The position numbers and the translations under genes were made by a program. From Symbiodinium natans (Eukaryota > Sar > Dinophyceae > Suessiales > Symbiodiniaceae): a stretch of DNA of 30,000 bases. The notes beneath the pieces were generated by a model that worked only from the letters and a program-made list of their open reading frames with translations, ran no database searches and was not told the DNA's origin. Below, piece after piece: positions 1 to 9,591 of this stretch. Location of the stretch: contig CAJNDS010002226.1 of assembly GCA_905221605.1 (NCBI GenBank), positions 317,501 to 347,500 on the forward strand. The letters run 5' to 3'. Numbering within the stretch: the first letter of the stretch is position 1; each line of letters starts with the position of its first letter.

Positions 1-528
1 GGAGCTTCATCCGGTCGAGGGCGTAGGGATGTGTAGGGCCTGGGTCAAAACAAGCCGACGACCTTCAATGAAACGAAGAAGGAGGCACGGACATGCAACT
101 CAAGACTCACAGTAGGCCGGACAGTCGGGGTAGTGCGACTTTATCGCTGGCGCATGGAGACGTTAACCCCCAAATTGGGGTCGGGTTTTGGGGTTCCCAT
201 TCTAATGTGGAGCCTTTGTTTAGGGTACCCAAGCAGGGTCCATTAGAGAATCTCCCATATACAGAAGCCAACTGCCTGGCAATGCTTGAAACAATGCTTG
301 AAAGCCTCTAACTAAGCTCGTAGCCCCGAAGCCCTAGACCTCAAACCCTCAAAGCCCTCAAACCCCTGAAGCTCTACACGCTCCCCGTCGTGGGCAGTCT
401 ACAGTAGCAACCATGCACGCGGCTTAGCGTTTTCAGCATAAAAGCACCCCGACGGTTGGTCAGTCTGCGCTGCTTGACTTCGCAAAATCGGACACGCCGT
501 TTCAAAACCAAAGGTCGGTCGGACATCC
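1..528. other. Non-coding, downstream of the transporter gene
   Basis: I see no supported gene. The stretch holds degenerate telomere-like pieces (AAACCCTCAAAGCCCTCAAA near 345-365) and short reading frames with no coding character. It lies 3' of the transporter gene and may hold its 3' UTR. Confidence 0.5.
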
Positions 529-1932
529 CTAAAACCTGAACCCTAAGACCAAATCCTCTGCCGGAGAGGCAAGCTTGCGCAGAATCACCGCAGTGCTGCA
601 GATTGTGCCCGAAACAGCCAAGTAGAGTCCAAAGACTACGGTGCACCATGAGCATGCACGTAGCCATTGCCTCTCCTGAGAAACGGCTGATAATACTCCA
701 GGCAAGATGAAGACACACTGCGTCGAAAGCAGAGCACCTGTCAAGTTCACGAAGTCCTGGAAGAGCGGAACCAAGTTAGCCACTAGGCAGCACGCCATCA
801 TGAAGGCGGTTGTAATCCCAAACCATTTTGCTCGGGCAGAGCCCCCCACGCCCAGTGCCGAGGGCATAAGGAACAGGCAGACAGCTCTGTTGAGCACCTG
901 CTGCGATATGGTGTAGGTTACAAGTAGGTGAATGACCATCAAGGCACCGCAGGTGCCTTTCCGCCAATCAGAGGGTAGGACCAGCAGGATGTTGCCAGGA
1001 GTGTTCTCCGCACAGGCGCGGAATGCAAGTATACAGACCACCATGTAGACAACAAAAAGAACAGAGAAAGCCAAACAGACTGCTTTGGGAAAGTCGGCGG
1101 GCTCCTTCATCTCAACTTGCATTTCCAGCATAATATGCTGCCCTGCGAATGCAAAAACAAAGCCCGAGATGGCCGAGCTGTACTGCGTGTAGCTGTCGCC
1201 TCCTTCACCTCCCTCCTCACATGTTGGTGTCGTCAGCAAGGTCCAAAGGCAGAACACCAAGGTTGCCAACACGGTGGCGAAGGATATCAGGCTCAGTATG
1301 GAGAGACCGGATAGGGTTCGAAACTGGTTCAGAGGCAGGAGAAGCAGGGCGCCAAGAAAACATGCTGTTGGTCGAGAAACTTCTACTGCATACAAGCAAG
1401 ACCTCACTGCATCTCCAAGGACAATCATGTAGTTGGCCATGGTCATGAAGATGTACGTGTACAGAACAAAGTAGCCGTACCTTCCAGTTCGGGGACCCAC
1501 CAGAACTGCCAGTGCATCACCAAGTGTAACCACATGGGGAAGCTTTTCGTGCACCTGCCACAGAAGCAGAGCAGTGAAAAGGTTGAGCGGGTAGCATGCC
1601 ACTAGCACAGCCAAGCCAAAAACCAAGCCGACAGTTGCCATTTGACCGCCAAGCGCAAGAACTCCGGTTCCTACGACCTCGGCAATGATGAGAGCAGACG
1701 TGGCGGTCCACGTCTGCACATTGCTCGGCTCGATTTGCAGGTTCTCTTGGGAGAATGCCCTCCCTGTTGGTACATCATCCGTCAGAATCACCGAGGTGAC
1801 GCCTGCGCGAAGCTGGACGCCCTGGGTGCGAAAGCCGACCCTGGCACCGTCCAGGGAAAGCCTGGCTTGCCGCACCGCGACCACCGAGTCCAAACGCCCG
1901 ACCTCTGCTGGGGCTGACCATCTTCCAGCCAT
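529..1932 (-). CDS. Amino acid/auxin permease (AAAP) family transporter
   Basis: The gene encodes a 467-residue multi-pass membrane protein, probably a proton- or sodium-coupled amino acid transporter. An N-terminal cytosolic tail (about residues 1-75) is followed by the first membrane helix with GTGVLALGG (88-96), the unwound glycine-rich TM1 typical of the APC fold. About ten further hydrophobic helices follow. The family signature is clear at 259-285: FAFAGQHIMLEMQVEMKEP, then FPKAV, matching the F-A-x-x-G-x-x-x-x-x-E-x-Q-x-x-M-x-x-P pattern of Aa_trans proteins. The ATG at 1932 starts the frame; about 470 residues is normal for the family. There is no intron, unlike the channel gene at 9.5-14.5 kb, which could reflect a retroposed copy, but I found no relict spliced leader upstream. 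The last residues (LGFRF, then TAG) are read from a telomere-like stretch, so the natural C-terminus may differ. Substrate is unknown. Confidence 0.85.
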   Translation of the reverse strand: MAGRWSAPAEVGRLDSVVAVRQARLSLDGARVGFRTQGVQLRAGVTSVILTDDVPTGRAFSQENLQIEPSNVQTWTATSALIIAEVVGTGVLALGGQMATVGLVFGLAVLVACYPLNLFTALLLWQVHEKLPHVVTLGDALAVLVGPRTGRYGYFVLYTYIFMTMANYMIVLGDAVRSCLYAVEVSRPTACFLGALLLLPLNQFRTLSGLSILSLISFATVLATLVFCLWTLLTTPTCEEGGEGGDSYTQYSSAISGFVFAFAGQHIMLEMQVEMKEPADFPKAVCLAFSVLFVVYMVVCILAFRACAENTPGNILLVLPSDWRKGTCGALMVIHLLVTYTISQQVLNRAVCLFLMPSALGVGGSARAKWFGITTAFMMACCLVANLVPLFQDFVNLTGALLSTQCVFILPGVLSAVSQERQWLRACSWCTVVFGLYLAVSGTICSTAVILRKLASPAEDLVLGFRF

Positions 1933-2644
1933 CTCGCTGCTGTGTAGGGTTTAGGGCTTTTGAAGTCGAGTCTAGGGCGTTCCCTACGAACGTTTACGCA
2001 AAGGCCAAGAAAAAACATATCTTAAGACCCTGAGCCTTGACTCGGCCCGTGACCTCGACATGGGTACAGTAGCACACGCCTGGGTTGTGGGATTTGGGGT
2101 GTAACCTCTGCTGTAGCCGGTGAAGGAAAGAACCTATAACCCCATAACCCTGCTTGCAACTATCCCAAAACATTCCAGTCTTGGTGGTCCGAGAACCAGT
2201 GCGCTGCTTTTTTCACTGGATGTGTATGCATTGGCTTTTTGCATTGTTTATTCCATGCAACTAGGCAAAAGGTCCTTAGCTTAGATCACCTTAAAGGACA
2301 CGGAGTGGCAGGCTGCTGGTTTTCGAGTGTCATAACCTTAGTTGGGTTAATTTGTACTAGTAGCCCAAGTATGCTTCAAGTATGAACCCTAAACCCTACA
2401 AGCACTGCAGCTTGAGCAACGGAGGCCAGGGAAGCAGCAAGTCCTCATGCAACTCAAACCAGAAAATCTCAACTAGTTTCGACACCCAAGGTTTGAAACC
2501 CACAACTTTTCAAGACCGTTCTTGCCTGTCCAGCCACCTACGCCGTGAAAGACCGCAGGTATGTAGAGATCACGCACCCCAGAAAGGTTCGGGGTTGCTT
2601 TTACTCGTACCACCCCCTGAACTCAGAGCCCTGAACCCTAAACC
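1933..2644. other. Non-coding region upstream of the transporter gene
   Basis: No gene is supported. It holds the putative promoter side of the minus-strand transporter, with no TATA-like motif I would defend, and short AACCCTAAACCC fragments near 2383-2400 and 2630-2646. Confidence 0.45.
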
Positions 2645-2771
2645 CATGGGCTTCCCTACTACCCTAGTTTCCCCCCTAAAATAACCTTGATTAGGCTCAA
2701 TTATCCCTAAATAGCCGGAATTATGGGGGAACCTAGGGGTAGTATAGAGGGGGGTAGTCGGGGAAGCCATG
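2645..2771. repeat. Foldback (MITE-like) element, about 127 bp
   Basis: The ends are imperfect inverted repeats. The left arm starts CATGGGCTTCCCTACTACC, and the right arm read in reverse starts CATGGCTTCCCCGACTACC. Both continue into CTAG(T/G)TTCCCCC. The interior is AT-richer and there is no coding capacity. It resembles the other foldback elements of this window in size and composition. Confidence 0.6.
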
Positions 2772-3297
2772 ATAAACTGGCTACACGTTACCCACTCGAC
2801 AAGCTACGTGGTCTGGTCTTGGAGCAGAACCTCCACAAGTTCCCGATGTAAGATCAAAAGGCCCCAGCTGCAGGTGAGGGCTGAAGGGTTGAAGGCCTTG
2901 AAGGTTGAATTCAGGTGTTATAAGGGTTTAGGTTTTAGGGTTTAGGGATCATGTTGCAGGCGCATTCATCCTTGCCCTCCGCTAACAACTCCTCGTCATT
3001 CCCCAGCCTCTTCACCCTCAGAGTCCACATCCCATAGTCGAGGCTTCCTCGCTGGAAACATGTGGTGCGCGAAGCTACCCCAACATCCAACATCCGCGCC
3101 TCTCTGCCCCCACGAAACCCTGAACCCTAAACCCGAAACATCCCTAGACCCGAAACCCCAGCCTTCAGCCCCAGTAAAGGGGCGCTTAGACAGGGCATGG
3201 TGCTACGAGGCCTTTAGCCCTAAACACCAAGAGCCCAACCTAGGTGTGCATTTCGGATGGGTAGCTTGGGTGGTTTACATTCCCAAAACCTTAAGAA
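2772..3297. other. Non-coding, telomere-like fragments
   Basis: No gene is supported. Short TTTAGGG pieces occur near 2925-2948 and CCCTAAACCCGAAAC pieces near 3120-3160. Short plus-strand frames here show no recognisable domain. Confidence 0.4.
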
Positions 3298-3320
3298 CCC
3301 CCCCCCCCCCCCCCCCCCCC
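3298..3320. repeat. Poly-C run, 23 nt
   Basis: An uninterrupted run of 23 C. Its length is likely to vary between reads and individuals. Confidence 0.9.
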
Positions 3321-3520
3321 AAAGAGGTCGAGGGTTCTGGGATGCGGTTTGGAAACTTCGGGTTTACGGATTAGGCCTCTTCTGCGGCTAGGATACGGAA
3401 ATGTGGAAGGTAGGCTCCTCACGACTTAGAATATCAGAGCCTTCTCTAGCCCTTAACCCCGAAGCCATCGCTCCCTGCTTGGATGTAGGTTCGAAGCATA
3501 GGGGTGTTACAAGGCAGAGT

Positions 3521-3700
3521 TAATAACAACTACCAATCGTCAATAATAATGATTAGCAATAGTTATAATAAAAAATAGTAATCATGACAATAATAAGAAG
3601 AATCAACCATAGTTAAGAGTAACAATAACAATAATAGAACAAATAATGATTGTAATAGCAACAAAATTAACTACAAAAAGCAGTAAGAAGTATACTAATT
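3521..3700. repeat. AAT-rich degenerate trinucleotide tract
   Basis: An A/T-rich stretch with many AAT/ATA triplets (such as CAATAATAATGATTAGC), clearly unlike its GC-balanced neighbours. It looks like an old, decayed AAT microsatellite. Confidence 0.6.
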
Positions 3701-4347
3701 TTAGAGAGCTGTCTTTTTCCTGTAAGCTTAGCAACAGCCAGCAGCAACACAGGCCTTTGTTTCTCGGCTCGCTTGGCCTTGAATTCCTGCCAGGATACTA
3801 GAATCATCTGCGGCTGACCCCAAAGACTGAACCCTGGAACCCACCTATATAAAGACACCTAACCCTGCCATCACTCAGCCTAGACCACAACCTGAAACCC
3901 CTTGGTTCTGCGTTTGAAGCCTCTCATCCGTTTGCTGGGTCCAGAGTTGCGGGTTTTGGGCTGTAGCTACCCTAGTTCAAGTGATCGCATACCTTTGCCT
4001 TACTCTTCTGGTTGTACTTATAACTACCCATACTTCTCAAGTAGGAAACACGGTTTATCACAGGTTCATGAAGGGAGGAAGGTGAACAAGGGAAGTGCCA
4101 GGGTAACCTCGCTAGGAAAACTTGGAAACTTGGATGCTTTGGGAGCCTGTCTTTGAGCATTAGGGAGTAAAGGAACCCTAAAGCCTAAACCCTAAACCCT
4201 AAATCCTACACCCGCTTGATAAACCTCAACAAACACGCTTAAACACGAAAGGATAAACCTGCACTCTTCAGGACCTTACTAGCATAGGCTTGGCGGGGAA
4301 GCTTGGCATTCAAGAACCCTTTTATGTTGCCTGCCTTGTACACTGCA
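3701..4347. other. No recognisable gene
   Basis: Open frames of 60-85 codons occur on both strands but none shows a domain or coherent hydrophobicity. A telomere-like patch (CCTAAACCCTAAACCCTAAA) lies at about 4183-4203. Confidence 0.4.
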
Positions 4348-4419
4348 TATAATATAATATAATATAATATAATATAATATAATATAATATAATATAATAT
4401 GATATAATATAATATATTC

Positions 4420-4463
<44 letters not shown>

Positions 4464-4495
4464 ATTATGTCTGTATATATATATATATGTTTGTG
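4348..4495. repeat. Compound AT microsatellite: (AATAT)n then (TA)n
   Basis: A pentanucleotide AATAT array (about 4348-4415) passes into a TA dinucleotide run (about 4421-4455) and then TATG/TGTA variants. Long frames across it (Tyr-Ile repeats) are artefacts of the repeat. Confidence 0.9.
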
Positions 4496-5290
4496 TATGT
4501 GGAAGTTTCGAAGCTCTGAAGAAACGCATCCAACGGAAGCCCGGTAAAAAGATCGTTTAGGCCAAAACGAGTGGAGCAGCGCATCAAGACCGGCTCTTTT
4601 CTGTTTGCAGCGACGTCGAAATAGAAGAAACAACACAGGGTTCATGGCCCCAGTCAGTTCAGGCAGCCAAGAAAGCATTGCCAATAACAAGGTGCTTTTT
4701 GTCGTGGTGGAGTTTAGCAAGGCGAACCTGAGACACTGAGGAGAGGAAGAACTGACCCCAATAGCAGCCATCGAAAATCAAACGGGCACTTTCCAAACTT
4801 AGGGTACCCGAAGGGTACCTTGCTTTGAGGAAAGACGCCATGAAGACATCACGAATTCCTGCTTCCCAGAAATTTTGCCATCAGGTCCGCGTGCAAACCC
4901 TAGGTTCCTTTTTCTGGTATCCTAAACCCCCAAAACGCCGATTGGACTTCTGGGAAAGTTGGCAAGATGAGTTGTCGTGGGGTCCTCAGCTACGCCGCCT
5001 GCGCACCGTCAGTACCCCCCCATACATATGGGGGGAGCGGGTCGAAGACAGGTAGTATCGGACCACCCACATTGCTGCAAGGTGGGTAAGGATCCTCAAC
5101 CCAACGGCGAGATTCTCTCAACCCACCCTGTTCTTGAAACGGCAATTGCTTTAGTCCACATCGTTCAGCAGACACAAGACAACACCCAAAAGCCCCGGGA
5201 GGATCTAGAACCTGGATCTTGACTGGAATTCGAAAGGCTCCTCTGACTGACCAACCAATAAATGCCCTTACTTGGGCTTAGTTGCTGAGT
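4496..5290. other. No assigned gene; small perfect hairpin at 5016-5035
   Basis: A minus-strand frame upstream of the microsatellite (about 4500-4771) has a hydrophobic stretch but no recognisable domain. At 5016-5035 a perfect inverted repeat, CCCCCCATA then CA then TATGGGGGG, could form a tight hairpin. Nothing else is supported. Confidence 0.35.
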
Positions 5291-5291
5291 T

Positions 5292-5372
5292 CATAAGCCC
5301 CAAAAAAGTGTACACTTTCAGCTCTATAGGGGGGTTAAAGTATCCCAAAAAGTGTAAAGTGTGCTCACTCAG
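5292..5372. repeat. Small foldback with perfect 14-bp palindrome
   Basis: GCTGAGTTCATAAGCCCC on the left mirrors a right end that reads GCTGAGTGAGCACAC in reverse. Inside is the perfect palindrome AAAGTGTACACTTT (5305-5318), and CCCAAAAAGTGTA recurs about 40 bp later. Confidence 0.4.
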
Positions 5373-5504
5373 CTGCTACGTGGTCTCCTGGATCCTCCCA
5401 GTGCTTAGTGGGGTGAACTTCCCTGATCTGAAGTGACAAAGTCCCGCCAGCGCCAATCCACTCGCATGCCCACTCTGTGGACGCCTTGCGAGCGGGGCGC
5501 CGCT

Positions 5505-5588
5505 TAATCCCTTCCCCCTATTACACGGGGGGCGGGGTTTTCACTACTTGGGGTACGTTTCAACTTAGTGAAAGGGGGAAGGGGTTAC
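5505..5588. repeat. Foldback element with 15-bp arms
   Basis: TAATCCCTTCCCCCT on the left pairs with AGGGGGAAGGGGTTA on the right (one mismatch), with a loop of roughly 55 bp. There is no coding content. Confidence 0.55.
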
Positions 5589-5637
5589 CATCAAACAGTT
5601 GCCAGACTATTGTTTCCAAGTATTTGGAGGTTCAGGG

Positions 5638-5716
5638 TACTTGTAACCCCAATTCTATCTGTACTTCTAACCCCAATTCTATCTGTACATATAACCCCAA
5701 TTCTATCTGTACTTAT
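5638..5716. repeat. Tandem repeat, three units of about 24 bp
   Basis: Three head-to-tail copies of a unit containing AACCCCAATTCTATCTGTAC, differing by one to three bases, directly precede the 9-bp satellite. Confidence 0.85.
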
Positions 5717-5966
5717 AAGCCCCTAAGTCCCCTAAGTCCCCTAAGTCCCCTAAGTCCCCTAAGTCCCCTAAGTCCCCTAAGTCCCCTAAGTCCCCCTAAG
5801 TCCCCTAAGTCCCCTAAGTCTAAGTCCCCTAAGTCCCCTAAGTCTAAGTCCCCTAAGTCCCCTAAGTCTAAGTCCCCTAAGTCCCCTAAGTCTAAGTCCC
5901 CTAAGTCCCCTAAGTCCCCTAAGTCCCCCTAAGTCCCCTAAGTCCCCTAAGTCTACTAAGTCCCCT
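5717..5966. repeat. 9-bp satellite (CCCCTAAGT)n with higher-order pattern
   Basis: About 250 bp of CCCCTAAGT units. In the middle third, shortened CTAAGT units alternate regularly with pairs of full units, giving a higher-order period of about 24 bp. The unit looks like a telomeric CCCTAA core with GTC inserted. A Ser-Pro-Lys-rich frame across it is a repeat artefact. Confidence 0.9.
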
Positions 5967-7305
5967 AGGTCCTACCTCCAAGTACAGCGGCTCTTGGTCC
6001 TGTGCTGGTCTGAGGGCACTCAGACCGCCGGCAGTTCACTCCCAGCAGCCCAAAGTGAGACAGGTCGGGTATTCATGGACAGTCACGACTGAACCCCCTA
6101 AACCCTACACCCTACACCCTAAACCCTAAACCCGCAACCTGTGGGTCGACTTCTTTGGGCCCAGGGGCCTGCATCGCGCAGAAGTTACCACATGGGCAGT
6201 GATCCAGAATGCTGTCCCTTGTCGGACTCTTTTCTGTAAGACAATACGCATATGTATAGCTTACAATATGTATCATACAGAACTTATAGCATGCAACAGA
6301 AAACATATGCCATTGAACATATAACATATATCATTTGCCCATATGTTGCACTTCTCGGATGACAGCCGCTGCAATGCCCATGCACAGGGCGTGTGCAACT
6401 TGAGGATTTAGTGCTTGCTGCACGCTGAGAGCGGCAGAAGCTCCAACAGCAATCCTCTCACCAACCTCCCCAAAGTTTCTCGTGTGAGGAGCCTATGCTT
6501 CCTGACATTTAACCCTAAACCCTAAACCCTAAACCCTCAGCCTTTTCAACCCATGTACATAGGCATCCTTATACCCTAAGCCCCTTGAGCCCCTACCGCA
6601 GCCTCTACCCGCTGCGTAGGTTCAGCTCTGAGGAACTGGCTGAGCTTTTCAAGGCTTTTGGGTGCAGGTTTCGGGTATACAGGGTTTAGGATTTCGGGTA
6701 CCTGTCTCATCTGAGCCAAGCTCAGGTATCGTGCGGCACCACTTGGGCGAAGTCCTCGCCGGCGTTAGCCGCAAAAACATGTCCCATCAGCTTTCGAGCC
6801 ATCGTTGCGGAGGACTGCACCTTCATTCTGGCAGGTGTATACCCCTGAGCCCTCGAACGGACACCCCAACGCTACACCCCACAGCCCCAAAGGCCTTAGA
6901 ACAAGTTCAAGCTTTTCACTTTGAACACTTCTTCATGTTCATGCTCACAAGTCATGTCGTCTTACCGGATCTTTAGAGTTTGCAGGGCCTCACGAACTCC
7001 AGAACCCTGAACACGAAAAAGACTGAGGCCTCATTTCCTTGCCGAGGAGCCAAAGTCCCAGACTTTCGCGTAGTACGGGACCGGGACCCATTTCTGAGGA
7101 AGTTACCAGGATCTGGCTCAACTTGCCACACCCATAGGTCGGTGACGGCAGCATACTGACTCATTACCTCGCGCGCCAACAACTCTCGTGCTTCGTGTCT
7201 TTAACGCCGTATAAGGGCTTCGGATGCATCTTTGTACGGTTTTTGTTCTTTTTCCGAAAATAGGGAGTCCCTTATTGGGGTCCTCAATATAACGGGATCC
7301 CAGTA
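5967..7305. other. Non-coding with short CCCTAAA patches
   Basis: CCCTAAA-type patches lie at about 6093-6135 and 6509-6537. An AT-rich patch with repeated CATATG/AACATAT words lies at about 6240-6350. Short open frames (such as 6662-6976 plus and 6973-7182 minus) have no recognisable domain. Confidence 0.4.
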
Positions 7306-7343
7306 CCTAAACCCGAAACCCGAAACCCGAAACCCTAAACCAT
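7306..7343. repeat. Telomere-variant patch (CCCGAAA)n
   Basis: Three to four units of the variant CCCGAAA followed by CCCTAAACC, a local homogenised variant of the telomere unit. Confidence 0.75.
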
Positions 7344-7735
7344 CGTATAATAAGGGCACCCTTTTGGGGGTTGGCTACTGTAGAAGGGAGCCCCTCACCA
7401 GAATAAAGGGTCAAGGGTACCAATGGGCTACCAAGTCTAGAAAAGCTGTGATTTCATGGGCCAATCAACCCAGACTAGGTGGATCCTAAGGCCCAAGCCC
7501 AAATTCAAGAACAAATTCAACGGACCCCCAAACCCATACCCCTTGACCTATAAACGGAGAATGGAAGGAAGGACTTTACCATACTCTCTTAATTTCTTTT
7601 TTACGTGGTATAACCCTAGACCCTAAACTCCAGAGGGTAAAAAGACCCCAAGGTCGTTACCATACCAGGTTCGAAGGTGTTGGGTTGAACCCTACACCGT
7701 CCTAAGCCTCCAGCTCTGCCCCCCGAATCCCTAAG
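7344..7735. other. No recognisable gene
   Basis: It contains AAGGGCACCCTTTTGGGGG-type inverted words resembling the foldback elements elsewhere, but no complete pair of arms that I can define. Confidence 0.3.
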
Positions 7736-7838
7736 TAGGGTTTAGGGTTTGGGGTTTAGGGTTTAGGGTTTAGGGTTTAGGGTTTAGGGTTTTGGGATTA
7801 GCGTTTAGGGTTTAAGGTTTAGGGTTGAGGGTTTCGGA
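7736..7838 (+). repeat. Interstitial telomeric array, TTTAGGG, degenerate
   Basis: About 14 units, several with substitutions (TTTGGGG, TTTTGGG, TTTAAGG, TTGAGGG). Confidence 0.9.
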
Positions 7839-8142
7839 ACCCTACGGGTGTTCGAGTCATGGGTTTCCTGCGTGCTTAGGTTGCGAAGCCTTACACTGCC
7901 GCAGCTAAGACCTTTAAAACCCTCACCCCCGCACTCCAATTTTCAACTGCCCCAAGACAAGCCCTAATTCGAATACCCCCTAAACTGCTAGACTCCAGAC
8001 CCGAAAGGTCCTATTTTTTGTCGCACGCAAAAAACTCTCTTCAACAATCCGGGGGCCTTGAGGTAGTCCCGGGCGTAGGTCTGCGCCAGCTGAAACCAAT
8101 CAAAAGAGCGGCGTAGGCACTCCAAGAAGTCCTATTTTGCCC

Positions 8143-8245
8143 AGGGTTTAGGGTTTAGGGTTTAGGGTTTAGGGTTTAGGGTTTAGGGTTTAGGGTTTAG
8201 GGTTTAGGGTTTAGGGTTTAGGGTTTAGGGTTTAGGGTTTAGGGT
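8143..8245 (+). repeat. Interstitial telomeric array, TTTAGGG, near perfect
   Basis: About 14-15 perfect units. It ends abruptly, and a CCCTAAA patch in the opposite orientation begins about 35 bp further on. Confidence 0.95.
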
Positions 8246-8280
8246 GCGAAACTAGAGTTGAAGGCCTCTAGGATTGTCCG

Positions 8281-8317
8281 AAACCCCAAACCCTATACCC
8301 TAAACCCTAAACCCTAG
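8281..8317 (-). repeat. Short CCCTAAA patch, inverted to its neighbour
   Basis: Five units with one variant, in opposite orientation to 8143-8245. Together they form a head-to-head pair. Confidence 0.85.
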
Positions 8318-8451
8318 ACTTTAAAGCTGTCGGGATCGCACCGGATTTAGGGTTTGGGGTTCAGGGTTGTCTTGACTATCTTCTCAAAACTAAGAGAACT
8401 TGAAGGTTCAGGGCTTGCAAGAAGTAAGAGCAAGATAGGACCCTTGCTTAC

Positions 8452-8585
8452 CTTATTTGAAGTGGGGAACGCCTTAGCAACAGGCAACCTAAGGCAACCT
8501 GAATCTAGAACAACCACCGTGTTTTCTGGGATGACCCGATGCGTAGATGAGGCTCCTTCTGGCGCAAGCTCACAATGCTGGACAC
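8452..8585 (-). CDS. Possible exon, unassigned
   Basis: On the minus strand a 134-nt stretch is bounded by a good acceptor (CTGCTGCTCTCAG, then G) and a strong canonical donor (AAG then GTAAGC). One frame is open throughout, including CELAPEGASS and VVVLDSGCLRLPVAKAF. It is on the same strand and downstream of the channel gene, so it may be a later exon, but the phase does not join directly to the last recognised exon, so at least one exon would be missing between them. I do not recognise the sequence. The acceptor lies only 13 nt from the telomeric array at 8599. Confidence 0.3.
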
Positions 8586-8598
8586 CTGAGAGCAGCAG

Positions 8599-8848
8599 GT
8601 TTAGGGTTTAGGGTTTAGGGTTTTAGGGTTTAGGGTTTTAGGGTTTTAGGGTTTTAGGGTTTTAGGGTTTTAGGGTTTTAGGGTTTTAGGGTTTTAGGGT
8701 TTTAGGGTTTTAGGGTTTTAGGGTTTTAGGGTTTTAGGGTTTTAGGGTTTAGGGTTTAGAGTTTAGGGTTTAGGGTTTAGGGTTTAAGGTTTAGGGTTTA
8801 GGGTTTAGGGTTTAGGGTTTAGGGTTTAAGGTTTAGGGTTTAGGGTTC
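8599..8848 (+). repeat. Interstitial array with a block of 8-bp TTTTAGGG units
   Basis: TTTAGGG units flank a central block (about 8620-8748) of some 15 consecutive 8-bp TTTTAGGG units, the telomere unit of Chlamydomonas. The array then returns to TTTAGGG with occasional TTTAAGG. Confidence 0.95.
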
Positions 8849-8894
8849 AGATTTGGTTCAGAATTCAGCCTGGAGTGTGTGCACATGCCTTGGT

Positions 8895-8963
8895 GGTCCC
8901 TTTATAATTATACTAGAATAACCCACAAAACCCCATTCTAACCCATAAGGCCCCCACATTACG
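8895..8963 (+). repeat. 70-bp interspersed repeat, copy A
   Basis: Starts GGTCCCTTTATAA, passes through AGAATAACCC and CATTCTAACCC, and ends AAGGCCCCCACATTACG. It matches copy B (12243-12312) over its full length at roughly 85% by eye, and copy C (11371-11445) less closely. Confidence 0.75.
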
Positions 8964-8968
8964 TGCGT

Positions 8969-9507
8969 GTGCGACCCCTCTTGGCTTATGTGCGGTTTCG
9001 TACTGGGAAAAGTATTGAGCTTCAGATAGCCCAAGACAACCCCGATTTCAAGTTAGTATGCTAGATAATCAGCCATTAACAATGACTTCTGCTGCCAAAA
9101 CTGTAGGGTTCTAGCTGGACAAGTCAACTAGGCTACTGCCTGCTGTTGAGCTCCATATCAAGTCATCTGTAGTGGGGCGCCCCTGACCATTGGCCCACTC
9201 TGCAAAAGCATGATATAAACGCGATATAAACGATCAGTTAAACGATGTTGTATAACCGTTGAAAAAGCCCGGTGAGCGTCTCTGACCCCTCACCCCCCGG
9301 CTAGATGGCATCATAGGCCCTTGGAGTCACAAAGTGCAGCCCATTGGGGAATCACGAGATGTGCTGTTAAGGCGTTTCGGTTAAAGAGTTGAAACCAAAA
9401 CGACATGACTTGCCGCGGGTCATGTTCCGACTCTAGGGGCTTCTGGCTGTTGAGGGCCTGCTAGTCCACACCTCGTGAACCCAGAATCCTGACACACTCC
9501 CTCCGAC
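8969..9507. other. No recognisable gene
   Basis: No exon with convincing splice sites is visible on either strand. Further exons of the minus-strand channel gene would be expected here or beyond but I could not find them. Confidence 0.3.
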
Positions 9508-9591
9508 CCGAGCCTCTTTAGTTGTCAGCTCGCCAAGGTGTAGCCATGGTGTCCACAGCGTCATCTCGCTCAACCAACGAGGTCCCGTGAC
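9508..9591 (-). CDS. Channel exon: post-CNBD Trp-rich block
   Basis: The 84-nt exon reads VTGPRWLSEMTLWTPWLHLG and then ELTTKEAR. The acceptor AG is part of a telomere-like run, CCCTAAACCCCAAACCCCAG. The donor is CGG then GTCGGA. It joins in phase 0 to the CNBD exon that ends GGAEM. Confidence 0.75.

Noticed and set aside
650-680. Possible spliced-leader relic (ACGTAGCCATTGCC)
   Set aside because: It matches only the first part of a dinoflagellate spliced leader, lies inside the transporter coding sequence and lacks the TTTTGGCTCAAG end.
1117-1954. Several plus- and minus-strand frames overlapping the transporter gene
   Set aside because: Shadows of the 467-codon frame, which has the family signature.
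4239-4529. Tyr-Ile-rich minus-strand frames, and similar ones at 29163-29616
   Set aside because: Artefacts of AT microsatellites.
5477-5932. 151-codon frame rich in Ser-Pro-Lys repeats
   Set aside because: The repeat region of the frame is only the translation of the 9-bp satellite; all three frames give simple repeats.
8143-8848. CRISPR array
   Set aside because: Repeats are 7-8 bp and directly tandem, with no spacers.
9433-9507. Extension of the Trp-rich channel exon down to 9433
   Set aside because: The frame stays open, but the sequence after KEAR loses family resemblance and a GT donor follows, so I ended the exon at 9508.
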